From: DYEP01 sp040755615
Lineage (GTDB): Bacteria > Bacillota > Sulfobacillia > DUSP01 > DYEP01
Length of the DNA: 64,000 nucleotides
Assembly: GCA_040755615.1 (NCBI GenBank)
Contig: JBFMAL010000012.1
Location: 1 to 64,000, forward strand
Direction: 5' to 3'
Positions 35,848-45,065 of this stretch are shown piece by piece. A program made the position numbers and the translations under genes. Numbering within the stretch: position 1 is the first letter of the stretch; each line of letters begins with the position of its first letter. The notes under the pieces were generated by a model. The model worked only from the letters and a program-made list of their open reading frames with translations, ran no database searches and was not told the DNA's origin.

Positions 35848-36708
35848 CTACTTTACTCCTCCGCCGATAATCGACGCCTTCATCACAGGTAGATTAAGCT
35901 TGCCGCTGGCATAGCGGACCGCGTCCGGACCCGGTCCATTACGCCTGTCAAAGAGCAACCCTATCACAGTGCCGCTGTGAGCCACGTTCACACCGACCGC
36001 TCCCAGCTCTCGTCCCATTCGTATGCACCTGTCCAACGCTGGCTTTTCGAGGATCCCCTGATTGGCCATGGCGCTCAGTGTAGCCCCGCAACCGATCAGT
36101 TCTGGGTCCCCCCGTATCACGCCCTGTTCTACCAGTGAAAGCGCCTCCTCCACCTCCCGCTCTTTCTTCCGGTTCAAGAAAGCCAGATCGGGACGGCGGT
36201 TGAACATGAGAGTATCTACAGTGCCTCCAGGATCCACGATGATAACGTCCATGGGCGGCGCGCATCCCAGCGTCCGGCGGATCCTGCCCATGCGGTGGTC
36301 AAAAAGGGCTATCCCAGGATACATGAGCCCATCGGTAGGCTCGATCGATAGCGCTATGTCCGCCACCTCTTCCGCGCTGATTGCTTTTCCCAGGGCCCGG
36401 GCTGCTGCCACGCACGCAGCAGCGATATCCGCGGAGCTTGATGCCATCCCCTTCCCCACGGGGATGCTCGAGGCCACACGGTAACTGAACGCGCGGCCTG
36501 GCTGTCCAAGCCGAGCCAGTGTACACTCCACTGCCTGTCCGGCCTTGGTGCGGCTCGTGTACTCCCTCCTGCCTGCTCTTTTGCAGTCGACAGAGACTTC
36601 CACGCACGACCAGAGGTCCACGGGACATGTCACCATGAAATCGATACCGTCCAGCCGCCCCTGTACCAGCTCACCGCAGGTACCGGGGGCTTGGGCCCGG
36701 CCATACAC
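35848..36708 (-). CDS. pduX: L-threonine kinase (GHMP family)
   Basis: 286 residues, GTG start after GGAGG. N-terminal APGTCGELVQG and the GHMP ATP loop PVGKGMASSSADIAAA are clear; the C-terminal GVNVAHSGTVIGLLFD is typical. PduX makes L-threonine 3-phosphate, the substrate that CobD decarboxylates to aminopropanol phosphate. Its place in the operon with cobD supports this. Confidence 0.92.
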   Translation of the reverse strand: MYGRAQAPGTCGELVQGRLDGIDFMVTCPVDLWSCVEVSVDCKRAGRREYTSRTKAGQAVECTLARLGQPGRAFSYRVASSIPVGKGMASSSADIAAACVAAARALGKAISAEEVADIALSIEPTDGLMYPGIALFDHRMGRIRRTLGCAPPMDVIIVDPGGTVDTLMFNRRPDLAFLNRKKEREVEEALSLVEQGVIRGDPELIGCGATLSAMANQGILEKPALDRCIRMGRELGAVGVNVAHSGTVIGLLFDRRNGPGPDAVRYASGKLNLPVMKASIIGGGVK

Positions 36709-36735
36709 TTGTCACGTCGCCTCCATTCTTAAAGT

Positions 36736-37461
36736 TCACAAAAGTAGCATTACACGCCGGGCCGCCTCGTCAAAACTGGCCGCTTCGTACACCCTGCCCT
36801 GTACCGCAGCCGGAGCGGCGAGCCCGTAGCGGTTCAGCCAGATCACACAAAGACCGACCTCCAGGGCACCAGAGATATCTGTAACAGGGGAATCCCCCAC
36901 ATAGATACCCTTTTCTGGCAAAGAGCCCTGAGCGCGCACTGCTTCAAGGAAGATCGCCGGATCGGGCTTTGCCGCACCATACCTCTCAGAAAACACGAGC
37001 GACCTCCGGTCGAAGTATTGGGCGATTCCCAGTGCCTCCAGTTTTTGCATCTGAAGCTCCTCGGGCCCGTTACTGACTATCCCGCAGCCGATGCCGGCTG
37101 ATTTGAGTGTTTGAAGCAGCGGCAGCACCCCGGAATATGGCCTGATGCTCGAAAAGAACGATTGAAACCATCTCCTTGTCATCGCCTGCGCAAGACTTGA
37201 GCTTGCGCCTGAATCCAAGAGGGCGCCAGCGAAGATCGATTCAAGCATCTCATAAGCGCTCAAGCAGGCGCCGGAACGGGCAGGTGCAGCGTGAACGAAT
37301 AATCCCTTCCAGAATGCGGCTGCAATCAGTGCACTGGCCTCCTCGGGATCGCCGGATACGGGCGTGTAAGTACGGAGAACGTCCCTAAGTGCAAGGTCAG
37401 AGAATCCCGCAAAATCATATAACGTTCCATCCAGATCGAATAGGACGTACTCGGCTTTCAT
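36736..37461 (-). CDS. HAD-family hydrolase (YjjG-like)
   Basis: 241 residues. Motif I VLFDLDGTLYDFAG at residues 6-19, motif II IVSNGPEE, motif III Lys in AAKPDPAIF and motif IV GDSPVTDISGA are all present with a helical cap of subclass C1. It sits two bases after cobQ and before pduX. No alpha-ribazole phosphatase (cobC or cobZ) is visible, so this phosphatase may fill that step; alternatively it is a general nucleotidase. Confidence 0.9.
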   Translation of the reverse strand: MKAEYVLFDLDGTLYDFAGFSDLALRDVLRTYTPVSGDPEEASALIAAAFWKGLFVHAAPARSGACLSAYEMLESIFAGALLDSGASSSLAQAMTRRWFQSFFSSIRPYSGVLPLLQTLKSAGIGCGIVSNGPEELQMQKLEALGIAQYFDRRSLVFSERYGAAKPDPAIFLEAVRAQGSLPEKGIYVGDSPVTDISGALEVGLCVIWLNRYGLAAPAAVQGRVYEAASFDEAARRVMLLL

Positions 37462-37463
37462 GG

Positions 37464-38993
37464 TTAGCGGGGCGCCACGTGAAGCAGGCCGTAAATGAGA
37501 TTCAGATTTGTGTGCTGCCTGACGATCTCAGCAAGGCGATTAAGCTTTCGTTCCCTGACCTGGCGATGATGCTCTCCCCTCGGTACCCGGAAGGCTCCAC
37601 CCTTGCGCGCGCACAGCGCGTTTAAGAACGCGTGCCTGAAGTTTTCGTTATGGAAGATATCATGAAGGTAGGTGCCGAATACCCGCCCGTTCTCGCACAC
37701 CGCCCCCTCGGCCTCCCCTGAAGGCTGTATGGAGAGCCAGTGTTTGCAACCTGGCCACAGGCTCGTGATCCCCATGTGGATCTCATACCCCTCTACCTCC
37801 TGTCCAAGGATCTCATTTAAGAAACCTGCTCCTGTCACCACCTTCGCCCGCACTCGGGTTACTTGCTTTTCTGGCCGAAACTCGGTCACTGTATCGAGCA
37901 GCCTTAGTCCTTCCACCTCTGTGATGTCCGATTCCACCCTGCCTGGGTCTACGATCTTTTGTCCGAGCATCTGGTACCCACCGCATATGCCGATGACCAG
38001 TACTCCCTGCCGGACCAGCGCTTCGATCTGGCGGTCATATCCTGAACGCCTGAGATAGATCAGGTCCGCCACCGTGCTTTTGCTGCCGGGCAGGATCACA
38101 GCGTCTACATCGCCGATGGGTTCCCCGTTTCGGATGTAGCGCAGTGCAACGCCCTGTTCCGCCTCGAGGGGCTCGAAGTCTGTGAAGTTGGATATGTGGG
38201 GCACCTGGATCACGCCGATGGTGAGTCTGCCCGGCTGTGATGCGCCGCTCCGCTCGGACAGGCTCACAGAATCCTCTTCTTCCACGAGGCGCTCGTGTAT
38301 GTAGGGGATAACCCCAAGGACTGGTTTCCCCGTGCGCTTTTCCAGGAAATCTAGGCCCGGCTCGAGCAAAGCGAGGTCTCCGCGAAACTTGTTGACGACA
38401 AAGCCACCAATACGGTCGACCTCCGCAGGCTCCAGCAGCTCAAGCGTGCCTACGAATGATGCGAACAACCCGCCCCTGTCGATATCCCCAACCAGAATCA
38501 CAGGCGCATCCGCCAGCTCGGCAATTTTCATGTTGGCAATATCCCGCTCTTTCAGGTTGATTTCCGCGGGGCTGCCGGCGCCTTCAATGACAACAATGTC
38601 GAACCGGGAAAGCAGGCTCTTAAGCGACTGCTTCACAACAGGCATGACCGTTGGAATGTAGAGATCCCGGTATTCCCTGGCGCCGAGGTGGCCTACCGGC
38701 CTGCCCAGCAGCACCACCTGGGCCGTGTGGTCCGCGGTGGGCTTAAGCAGGATAGGGTTCATGATGGCCTCTGCCTCGATCCCCGCGGCCTCAGCCTGCA
38801 CGCCCTGTGCCCGTCCGATCTCCCTCCCGTCGGCTGTGGCGTACGAGTTCAGCGACATGTTCTGAGACTTAAACGGCGCTACCGAAAAGCCGTCCTGACT
38901 GAAGATGCGGCATAAAGCGGTGGCGATTACGCTCTTTCCCACGTTAGAGCCCGTGCCTTGAACCATAATTGCCTTGCCCGGCATAACGCTCAC
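37464..38993 (-). CDS. cobQ: Cobyric acid synthase
   Basis: 509 residues. An N-terminal dethiobiotin-synthetase-like P-loop domain (VQGTGSNVGKSVIATALCR) with SFKSQNMSLNSYAT-type block precedes a C-terminal class I glutaminase domain: nucleophile Cys in VIGICGGYQMLG and His in FGTYLHDIFHN. The enzyme amidates four carboxylates of adenosylcobyrinate a,c-diamide. Its ATG overlaps the cobD stop. Confidence 0.96.
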   Translation of the reverse strand: MSVMPGKAIMVQGTGSNVGKSVIATALCRIFSQDGFSVAPFKSQNMSLNSYATADGREIGRAQGVQAEAAGIEAEAIMNPILLKPTADHTAQVVLLGRPVGHLGAREYRDLYIPTVMPVVKQSLKSLLSRFDIVVIEGAGSPAEINLKERDIANMKIAELADAPVILVGDIDRGGLFASFVGTLELLEPAEVDRIGGFVVNKFRGDLALLEPGLDFLEKRTGKPVLGVIPYIHERLVEEEDSVSLSERSGASQPGRLTIGVIQVPHISNFTDFEPLEAEQGVALRYIRNGEPIGDVDAVILPGSKSTVADLIYLRRSGYDRQIEALVRQGVLVIGICGGYQMLGQKIVDPGRVESDITEVEGLRLLDTVTEFRPEKQVTRVRAKVVTGAGFLNEILGQEVEGYEIHMGITSLWPGCKHWLSIQPSGEAEGAVCENGRVFGTYLHDIFHNENFRHAFLNALCARKGGAFRVPRGEHHRQVRERKLNRLAEIVRQHTNLNLIYGLLHVAPR

Positions 38994-40084
38994 TCCTCCT
39001 CCAGCACGTGACGCAGCTCCTCAACGAGTCTTTCATTCTCGCCTGGAAGTCTCACCGCCACTCTGATATAGTACTGGTCAAGACCTCTGAAATTCGAGCA
39101 ATCGCGTATGAGTATCCCCCGGCGACCAAGCCTGTCTCTGATCAGGGGCGCGGGGTAGCCGCTTCCTCTGACATCGCAGAGAATGAAATTGGCAAACGAG
39201 GGGAAGGGTTTCATCACTTTCATGCCGGCGAGCGAACGTAGGAGAGAGGCCCGCTCCTCACTTACCAGCGCCACGCTTCTCCTCACGTATTCCGCATCCT
39301 CGAGGCAGCGTACGCCTGCCAGCTGGGCAAGCACATTGACACTCCATGGATCCCGCATGGCGTCCATGGCTGCAACAACCGCTTTCGGTCCGATCCCATA
39401 ACCCAGCCGGAGACCCGGCAGGCAGTATAACTTGGTCAACGAGCGGAGGACAAAAAGATGTTCAGCATCCTTTTTTGCAGAGCCACCTGGACCCGCGCTT
39501 TCTTCGGGCAAAAAGCCCGCGAAGGACTCGTCTAAGAGCACGAAGGTGCCGGCCCTGTGCGCCGCTTCAATGAGGCCGCCGAGCGCATCATGAGAGGTCC
39601 TCATCCCGGTTGGATTGTTCGGGTTACAGAGCACCAGGAGATCGTAGCTGGAGAACCCGATCCGCCTGATGAGGTCTGGCACGGGCAGGGCGAAACTGTC
39701 GTCGGGATACATCAGTACGGGATCGACTTCACCGCCCACCGCGCTCACCGCCCTTTCGTACTCCATAAAGGTGGGAACCGGCATCAGGACTCTTTTCGGT
39801 TTTATCACACGGCAGAGGAGGTGTATGAGTTCGGCGGCCCCGTTTCCGACTACTACCCGCTCTTTTGGTACACCGTGCTCCAGCGCGAACACTCCCTTCA
39901 GCGCTCCCCCGAAGGGCTGAGGATAAAACCGCACAAGCTCCACATTTTGCCGAAGTAGCGCGAGCACTGATTCGGGCGGTCCGAGCGGATTTAGGCTGGC
40001 GCTGAAATCTATTATCTCGCCAACGGGCTTCCCAAACTTCAAAGCCACTTCCCACACGTTTCCGCCGTGTTCAAATCTCTGCAC
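38990..40084 (-). CDS. cobD: Threonine-phosphate decarboxylase
   Basis: 364 residues, GTG start. PLP fold type I; HGGNVWEVALKFG and IIDFSASLNPLGPP open the protein as in CobD, and the PLP Lys lies in LRSLTKLYCLPGLRLGYGI. It converts threonine phosphate to (R)-1-aminopropan-2-ol phosphate for attachment by CbiB. Histidinol-phosphate aminotransferase is the look-alike, but operon context favours CobD. Confidence 0.93.
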   Translation of the reverse strand: MQRFEHGGNVWEVALKFGKPVGEIIDFSASLNPLGPPESVLALLRQNVELVRFYPQPFGGALKGVFALEHGVPKERVVVGNGAAELIHLLCRVIKPKRVLMPVPTFMEYERAVSAVGGEVDPVLMYPDDSFALPVPDLIRRIGFSSYDLLVLCNPNNPTGMRTSHDALGGLIEAAHRAGTFVLLDESFAGFLPEESAGPGGSAKKDAEHLFVLRSLTKLYCLPGLRLGYGIGPKAVVAAMDAMRDPWSVNVLAQLAGVRCLEDAEYVRRSVALVSEERASLLRSLAGMKVMKPFPSFANFILCDVRGSGYPAPLIRDRLGRRGILIRDCSNFRGLDQYYIRVAVRLPGENERLVEELRHVLEEE

Positions 40085-40111
40085 TTTCGAATGCGTCCCC
40101 TCCTCTGGCTG

Positions 40112-40888
40112 TTACGTAATGGCTGCAAAGAGCAAAAGAAAGGATATCTCTGCGATCTCATTGACCGCGCCGTATACGTCACCGGTCATGCCGCCTATCC
40201 GGAGTGCGACACCGCGGGAAAAGCCGCAAGCGGCCAGTAGAGCGCCCAAGATGGAGATGAAGACGGCGGTAATTCGCACGAGGTCGCCCGCCCGTATGAG
40301 GGCCCAGATTGCCAATAGACAGGCAGTGAGGAGTAACGAGGCGCGCATCTGCCGGACGCCGCCCTCCTCTGCGTACCGGCGTCCGAGTCCTTCTTCCTTC
40401 CTGGCGTAGCCATACAGCGCGATGGCGGCTACCATCGCCTGACGCCCTGCCACAGCCATGAAGAAGATGGCCTCGGTGCGGACGTCATCCCCCAGCTCCA
40501 GCAGCAACGCGAATTTGAGAAGGAGCGCCATCACCAAAGCCGTAGCGCCCATCGCTCCGATGCGACTGTCGCGCATGATCCCAAGGATCGTCTCGCGATC
40601 TTTCCTGCTGCAGATACCGTCGAACGTATCTGCGAGCCCGTCGAGATGAAGCCCTCCGGTGACGATGGCCAAAGCCGCGACCACTGCCGCGGAGCGGACG
40701 GGGGTGGAAAACACCTGCCCGGCTGCGACATCAATGCTGAGCACGATCCCGCCGATAATCCCGCCTGCGAGCGGAAACAGCTCCACCTGACGCGCCCCAT
40801 CGCCGGTTTGCCGTCCGCCAGGCGACGGCACCGGGAGAATAGTCAGAAGTGCGATGGCACCAAAGAGCTGTCGCAGGTAAGCAAACAA
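40112..40888 (-). CDS. cobS: Adenosylcobinamide-GDP ribazoletransferase (cobalamin synthase)
   Basis: 258 residues. TTG 40888 is preferred: AGGAGG lies 9 bases upstream and it avoids overlap with cbiB, while an ATG at 40936 would overlap it. An integral membrane protein with six or seven helices; FGAIALLTILPVP, GLHLDGLADTFDGI and MRDSRIGAMGATAL (Asp-rich catalytic loop) are hallmarks. It joins GDP-cobinamide and alpha-ribazole. Confidence 0.95.
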   Translation of the reverse strand: MFAYLRQLFGAIALLTILPVPSPGGRQTGDGARQVELFPLAGGIIGGIVLSIDVAAGQVFSTPVRSAAVVAALAIVTGGLHLDGLADTFDGICSRKDRETILGIMRDSRIGAMGATALVMALLLKFALLLELGDDVRTEAIFFMAVAGRQAMVAAIALYGYARKEEGLGRRYAEEGGVRQMRASLLLTACLLAIWALIRAGDLVRITAVFISILGALLAACGFSRGVALRIGGMTGDVYGAVNEIAEISFLLLFAAIT

Positions 40889-40901
40889 GTCGTATCCCCT
40901 C

Positions 40902-41855
40902 CTAGACGGCTGCCCGGATGATTGCGCCCAGCCCAAGTCCTATCCACGCGGTTATCTGCACCAATCTGAGCGCGTAATCAATATGCTCTTCCGCCGGCGT
41001 ACCTCCTTCTTCTCCAAGAAGGGGTCGCGTCAAGGCGCGTCCGCGGTAGCAATTCACACCACCGAGCCGGACCCCGAGGATACCCGCCATCGCTGCTTCG
41101 GGATAGCCGCTGTTTGGGCTTTCGTGCTTGCGCGCGTCCCGCCGCATGGTCTTCCACCCCCTTGACCAACCATAACCGAGCACGTACCCGCCTGCGATCA
41201 TCAGCAACCCCGTAAGCCTCGCGGGTAGGTAATTGGCCAGATCGTCAATTTTTGCGGCCGTGAGACCGAAGTGCAGGTAGCGCTCATCCCGGTAGCCGAT
41301 CATTGAGTCAAGAGTGTTAATGGCTTTGTATGCCAGCGCTAAGGGAGCGCCGCCGATGAACGCATAGAACATGGGGGCGATAATTCCATCACACGTGTTC
41401 TCTGCTGCAGTCTCAATGGCCGCCCTCGCCACTTCGCTTTCGTCCAAATGTGCGGTATCCCGGCCTACTACCTGAGCAAGCGCATGGCGAGCAGCGGTCA
41501 GATTGGTCTTCAGACCGGCCTTCACCGCCAGTACGTGTTCGTTCAGACTGCGCACCGCGATGGCGGTATAAAGGAGTATGGTGTGAAGCACCAATCCGGC
41601 CGGTTTCCACACGTGCTCGGCCCAGCGAAGCACGGTCAGCACTGCAAGATATGTTCCAGCTACGATGACCAGGGTAGAAAAGAGCCCCGCAGCCCTCTGA
41701 ACTCCCGGTGAGCTCTCATCTTTCCTCAGCCGCTTCTCGAGAAAGAGGATGGCTTTGCCGATCCCCACCACCGGGTGGGGCAGCCACCTGGGATCACCGA
41801 GGACGAGATCCAGAAAGAAGGCGATGATCACCTGAACCCAAACGTACCCGAACAC
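40902..41855 (-). CDS. cbiB: Adenosylcobinamide-phosphate synthase
   Basis: 317 residues, GTG start at 41855. Membrane protein of the CbiB/CobD family: FFLDLVLGDPRWLPHPVVGIG at the N terminus, RDTAHLDESEVARAAIETAAEN, CDGIIAPMFY and NTLDSMIGYRDERY are conserved. It attaches aminopropanol phosphate to adenosylcobyric acid in the membrane. Confidence 0.95.
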   Translation of the reverse strand: MFGYVWVQVIIAFFLDLVLGDPRWLPHPVVGIGKAILFLEKRLRKDESSPGVQRAAGLFSTLVIVAGTYLAVLTVLRWAEHVWKPAGLVLHTILLYTAIAVRSLNEHVLAVKAGLKTNLTAARHALAQVVGRDTAHLDESEVARAAIETAAENTCDGIIAPMFYAFIGGAPLALAYKAINTLDSMIGYRDERYLHFGLTAAKIDDLANYLPARLTGLLMIAGGYVLGYGWSRGWKTMRRDARKHESPNSGYPEAAMAGILGVRLGGVNCYRGRALTRPLLGEEGGTPAEEHIDYALRLVQITAWIGLGLGAIIRAAV

Positions 41856-41865
41856 CGGTTATCCC

Positions 41866-42438
41866 TCATCTCAGGCGTAGCGGTATGCCCGCAAGGAGTA
41901 TGTATACCTCATCGGCCAGCCCGGCGAAGAGCTGGTTTACTTTGCCCGCCAGATCCCTGTACACCCGGCTCAGCCGGTTGTCAGGGACGAGTCCCATGCC
42001 CACCTCGTTGGACACGACGATCACGTCCGCTTCAGTGTTTCGTGTAAGGGTGGCGACCGACTCGAAGTAACCGAGCAGCTCCTCAGAGATCCTGGATGCG
42101 TCATGCGCTGAATACAGGCGGTCTCCATCAATCCCCGCTCTGTCCAACAGGTGATTTGTGACCCAGAGGCTCAAGCAATCCACCAGAAGGACTCTGCCTG
42201 AACTCCCGTGCTCGCGCAGGATCTTCTCTAGGAGGAGCGGTTCCTCCACCGTAATCCATTCTTGCGGACGTCGCGAACGATGCGCCCGGATACGCTCCCG
42301 GGTCTCCTCATCAACCACAGGCGAAGTGGCGACGTACACGACCTCTTTTCCGCTGCCTCCGGCATATCGCTCAGCAAAACTGCTCTTTCCGCTTCTTGCC
42401 CCCCCGGTGATGAAAACAACCTTTCCCGCTGGTGCCAT
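41866..42438 (-). CDS. cobU: Adenosylcobinamide kinase / guanylyltransferase
   Basis: 190 residues. P-loop GGARSGKSSFAE (about 12-23), the guanylylated His in RIRAHRSRRP, DCLSLWVTNHLL and VSNEVGMGLVPDN are diagnostic. It phosphorylates adenosylcobinamide and transfers GMP from GTP. It lies 58 bases after btuC, in the same operon. Confidence 0.96.
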   Translation of the reverse strand: MAPAGKVVFITGGARSGKSSFAERYAGGSGKEVVYVATSPVVDEETRERIRAHRSRRPQEWITVEEPLLLEKILREHGSSGRVLLVDCLSLWVTNHLLDRAGIDGDRLYSAHDASRISEELLGYFESVATLTRNTEADVIVVSNEVGMGLVPDNRLSRVYRDLAGKVNQLFAGLADEVYILLAGIPLRLR

Positions 42439-42496
42439 TTTGTCCCACTTCTTTCTGATCTCATGATCCCTCGCGCCCGATCCGCTTCCAGTTCTC

Positions 42497-43612
42497 CTAA
42501 TAGAACATGCGCATTTTGAACCGCCTGCGCAGGATGTAGATGAAGAATGGCCCGCCCCCCAGCGCTGTTACCAGTCCCACCGGGAGTTCAGTCGGGGCGA
42601 TGACCGTCCTGGCCAGGGTATCCGCAGCCACCATGAAAGCAGCACCTCCAAGAGCGGAGGCCGGGATCAGGAGAGAATGATCGGGCCCGGCGATCATGCG
42701 GGTGACATGAGGTACGATCAGCCCGACGAATCCGATCAGGCCGCTCTGTGATACCGCAGTAGCTGTAAGGAGTGTGGCGCCGGCCAGAAGCATCTTTCTT
42801 GCCCGCTCCACGTTTATCCCGAGGTGCCTGGCGCTCTCGTCTCCCATGAGTATGCAATTGAGCTCCCTGGTATGGAAAACGACGATGGCCACACCAAGAG
42901 TGAAGTACGGGAGAGCGGCTTTGAGGTATAACCACCTGGCACCGTCGAATCCTCCCATAAGCCAAAAGACTACCTGATGCAGCCGCTCCCCGGAAAAGTA
43001 CATGAGCAGTGACACGATGGCTGAGAGAAACGACCCCACCGCGATGCCCGCAAGAAGCAGGGTAATAACAGAAACGGCGTGTCCGACCCTGGCCAGGTGG
43101 TAAACAACTAGCACCGTCACAAGAGCGCCGACAAACGCTAGCGAAGGCACGGCCCCTACTCCCAGAACACGGAAACCAGGGTTGAGCAGTATGGCGACTG
43201 TAGCTCCGAGGGCGGCACCGGAGGATGCGCCGATCACATAGGGGTCTGCCATTGGGTTTCGGAACAGCGCCTGGAAAGTAGTGCCGGCAACAGCGAGGGC
43301 GGCTCCCACCATGGCCGACGCCAACACCCGTGGCAGCCTGATGTCAAGAATAATCGTCCGGGCTGTGCCCGCTGCGGTCGTGGGCCTGCTCAGAATGCCG
43401 ACCAGTTCTTCCAGCGAGACGTGCACCGCTCCAACCCGAACGGCGAGCGACATGCTTAATATCAGCGAAGCGAGAAGTATCACGATCATCGCTCGCTTCT
43501 TCCACTTCCTGCGCTGCGCTGATGCGAACAGGCTGTGTGAGCCGGGTGGGGAAGCCCACCTGGTTTCCCCACCGGCGACGCTGCGGCACCTTTCATGCTC
43601 AACCGTTTCCAT
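42497..43612 (-). CDS. btuC: BtuC-type corrinoid ABC permease (FecCD family)
   Basis: 371 residues; ATG after GGGGGGCG, giving a 40-residue polar leader before the first helix at MIVILLASLILSMSLA. Ten helices are expected; IILDIRLPRVLASAMVGAALAVAG, FRNPMADPYVIGASSGAALG and GLIGFVGLIVPHVTRMI are FecCD signatures. It pairs with the BtuF lipoprotein just upstream. No ATPase gene follows: cobU starts 58 bases downstream. Confidence 0.95.
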   Translation of the reverse strand: METVEHERCRSVAGGETRWASPPGSHSLFASAQRRKWKKRAMIVILLASLILSMSLAVRVGAVHVSLEELVGILSRPTTAAGTARTIILDIRLPRVLASAMVGAALAVAGTTFQALFRNPMADPYVIGASSGAALGATVAILLNPGFRVLGVGAVPSLAFVGALVTVLVVYHLARVGHAVSVITLLLAGIAVGSFLSAIVSLLMYFSGERLHQVVFWLMGGFDGARWLYLKAALPYFTLGVAIVVFHTRELNCILMGDESARHLGINVERARKMLLAGATLLTATAVSQSGLIGFVGLIVPHVTRMIAGPDHSLLIPASALGGAAFMVAADTLARTVIAPTELPVGLVTALGGGPFFIYILRRRFKMRMFY

Positions 43613-43666
43613 CTGTTCGCCCCCCCGTGTTAACTGGGCGTTATACCTTCGTAGCGCTGCGGGCTG

Positions 43667-44635
43667 CTAGTCAAGGAGCCCGGGATGGATGATCCTTACC
43701 AGCTGTTCCAGCGCATCCACCGCCCGGGGACCTGGCCGAGAAATAATATTTGCATCAATACCGTAGACCTTCCCGTCCTTCACGGCACTGATCTCCGACC
43801 ATCCATCCCGTGACCTGACCTGTTCAACAGTGAGTGCGGTACTACCGTGGAACTCCGGGAAGATGATTACCTCTGGGTTTCTCTTTATGATGGTCTCAGA
43901 ACTGAATTTGGGATAGTCGGCGTCGGCATCGTAGGCGATATTCCTTCCTCCTGCAGTTTCAATTAGCTGGCTGATCAGGGTCCTCGGTCCCACGGTCATG
44001 ATGGGGTCTGAATAGACCTCGTAGTACACCCAGGGCCGTTTGTCCATGGGAATACGGGAGACCCTGGACTGGACTTGATCGATCCTGTTTCGCATCTGTC
44101 TTATCAGTTCATCTGCGCGCTCCTGCGCAGAAGTCGCAAGTCCTATCCACTTGATGCTTTCAAGGAGGTCATCAAGGCTTCCAGGACGCACGACAACAGC
44201 AAGCATTCCGAGCTCTTGAAGACGCTTCACGGCTTCTTCATGGATGCTTGTGGCAAACACCAGGTCTGGCTGCAGGGAGACGATCTTCTCTACGCTCGGT
44301 TTGGAGAAACCACCGACCTTCGGAAGATTGGCAGCCTCAGGCGGATAGTCGCTATAGTCATCCACTGCGACCACCTTGTCCCCCAGCCCTAGGGCAAAGA
44401 GTATCTCGGTGTTGCTCGGGGCGAGCGAAACCAGCCTTTCGGGTGCAGAGTCAAGGGTAATCTGACGGCCCATATCGTCAGTAACGGTGAGCGGGTAACC
44501 GCCTGTCTCGACCGAAGGATCAACTGGCGACTGCGCCCGGTTCAGGGCACACCCACCTGACGCAAGGACGAAAAGCGCAGGTATAAGCAGTGTCGCTACT
44601 AATTGTGGAAGCCGGTTTATATAACGCGCAAGCAT
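43667..44635 (-). CDS. btuF: Corrinoid-binding lipoprotein BtuF
   Basis: 322 residues, ATG after AGGAGGGG. Signal peptide LVATLLIPALFVLASGG and lipobox Cys 29, then a PBP class III fold with ITLDSAPERLVSLAPSNTEIL and DLVFATSIHEEAVKRL. It captures cobalamin or cobinamide outside the cell for BtuC. First gene behind the B12 riboswitch and its terminator. Other class III substrates such as haem are possible but are made unlikely by context. Confidence 0.93.
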   Translation of the reverse strand: MLARYINRLPQLVATLLIPALFVLASGGCALNRAQSPVDPSVETGGYPLTVTDDMGRQITLDSAPERLVSLAPSNTEILFALGLGDKVVAVDDYSDYPPEAANLPKVGGFSKPSVEKIVSLQPDLVFATSIHEEAVKRLQELGMLAVVVRPGSLDDLLESIKWIGLATSAQERADELIRQMRNRIDQVQSRVSRIPMDKRPWVYYEVYSDPIMTVGPRTLISQLIETAGGRNIAYDADADYPKFSSETIIKRNPEVIIFPEFHGSTALTVEQVRSRDGWSEISAVKDGKVYGIDANIISRPGPRAVDALEQLVRIIHPGLLD

Positions 44636-44674
44636 GTATCTTCCCCTCCTGATAGAAGGTTAGAATTTGGGGAG

Positions 44675-44706
44675 AAATAGAAAACCCCGGTGTCGACGGA
44701 CCGGGG
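44675..44706 (-). terminator. Riboswitch-controlled terminator
   Basis: On the minus strand CCCCGGT and ACCGGGG (44706-44685) form a stem followed by TTTTCTATTT. It lies between the B12 aptamer and btuF, 40 bases before the start codon, and is the expected expression platform. Confidence 0.85.
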
Positions 44707-44794
44707 TAACAGGACCTTGGCTTTACGGACCGAGACCGGAGAAAAACTCTGCGGCCATAGCGTGTCCCCCTTTCCCTCGAAGGTAAACTCCGCA

Positions 44795-44985
44795 TTGCAG
44801 ATAGGCAGGTCTCCTGACTCCCGGATCATCACCTTCGAGCGCCTTCCCATTCCCCTTTCAGGTTTGGAGAGTACGGGGAACAGTGGCTTTTTGCTCTGGT
44901 TTCCCGGTTACAGTGGCGGGACCGTTCAGGATTTGCACCTGATTCCCTATTGAGCCCTGACGGGCACCTGTCCGCTAAGTCTATT
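44795..44985 (-). ncRNA. Cobalamin riboswitch
   Basis: Reading the minus strand, the leader shows GGTGCCCG, AATAGGGAA, GGTGCAAATCC, GGTCCCGCCACTGTAA and, at its end, the B12 box GAGTCAGGAGACCTGCCT (44819-44802). These are the canonical conserved blocks of the AdoCbl aptamer in correct order. It precedes an intrinsic terminator and the btuF-led operon, so adenosylcobalamin should shut off transcription of all eleven genes down to 34072. Confidence 0.95.
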
Positions 44986-44996
44986 CTGTTGTAATC

Positions 44997-45030
44997 AGTA
45001 TAACACAGGGGTGAGAAGAAGGGAATATGC
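44997..45030 (-). promoter_or_regulatory. Possible promoter of the B12 operon
   Basis: TATACT (45002-44997 on the minus strand) lies just before the riboswitch and fits a -10 box. The expected -35 position holds only TTCCCT-like sequence, so the assignment is tentative. Confidence 0.35.
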
Positions 45031-45065
45031 AGAAAATGATCTGCTGTCACCCTAGCATGGGGAAT

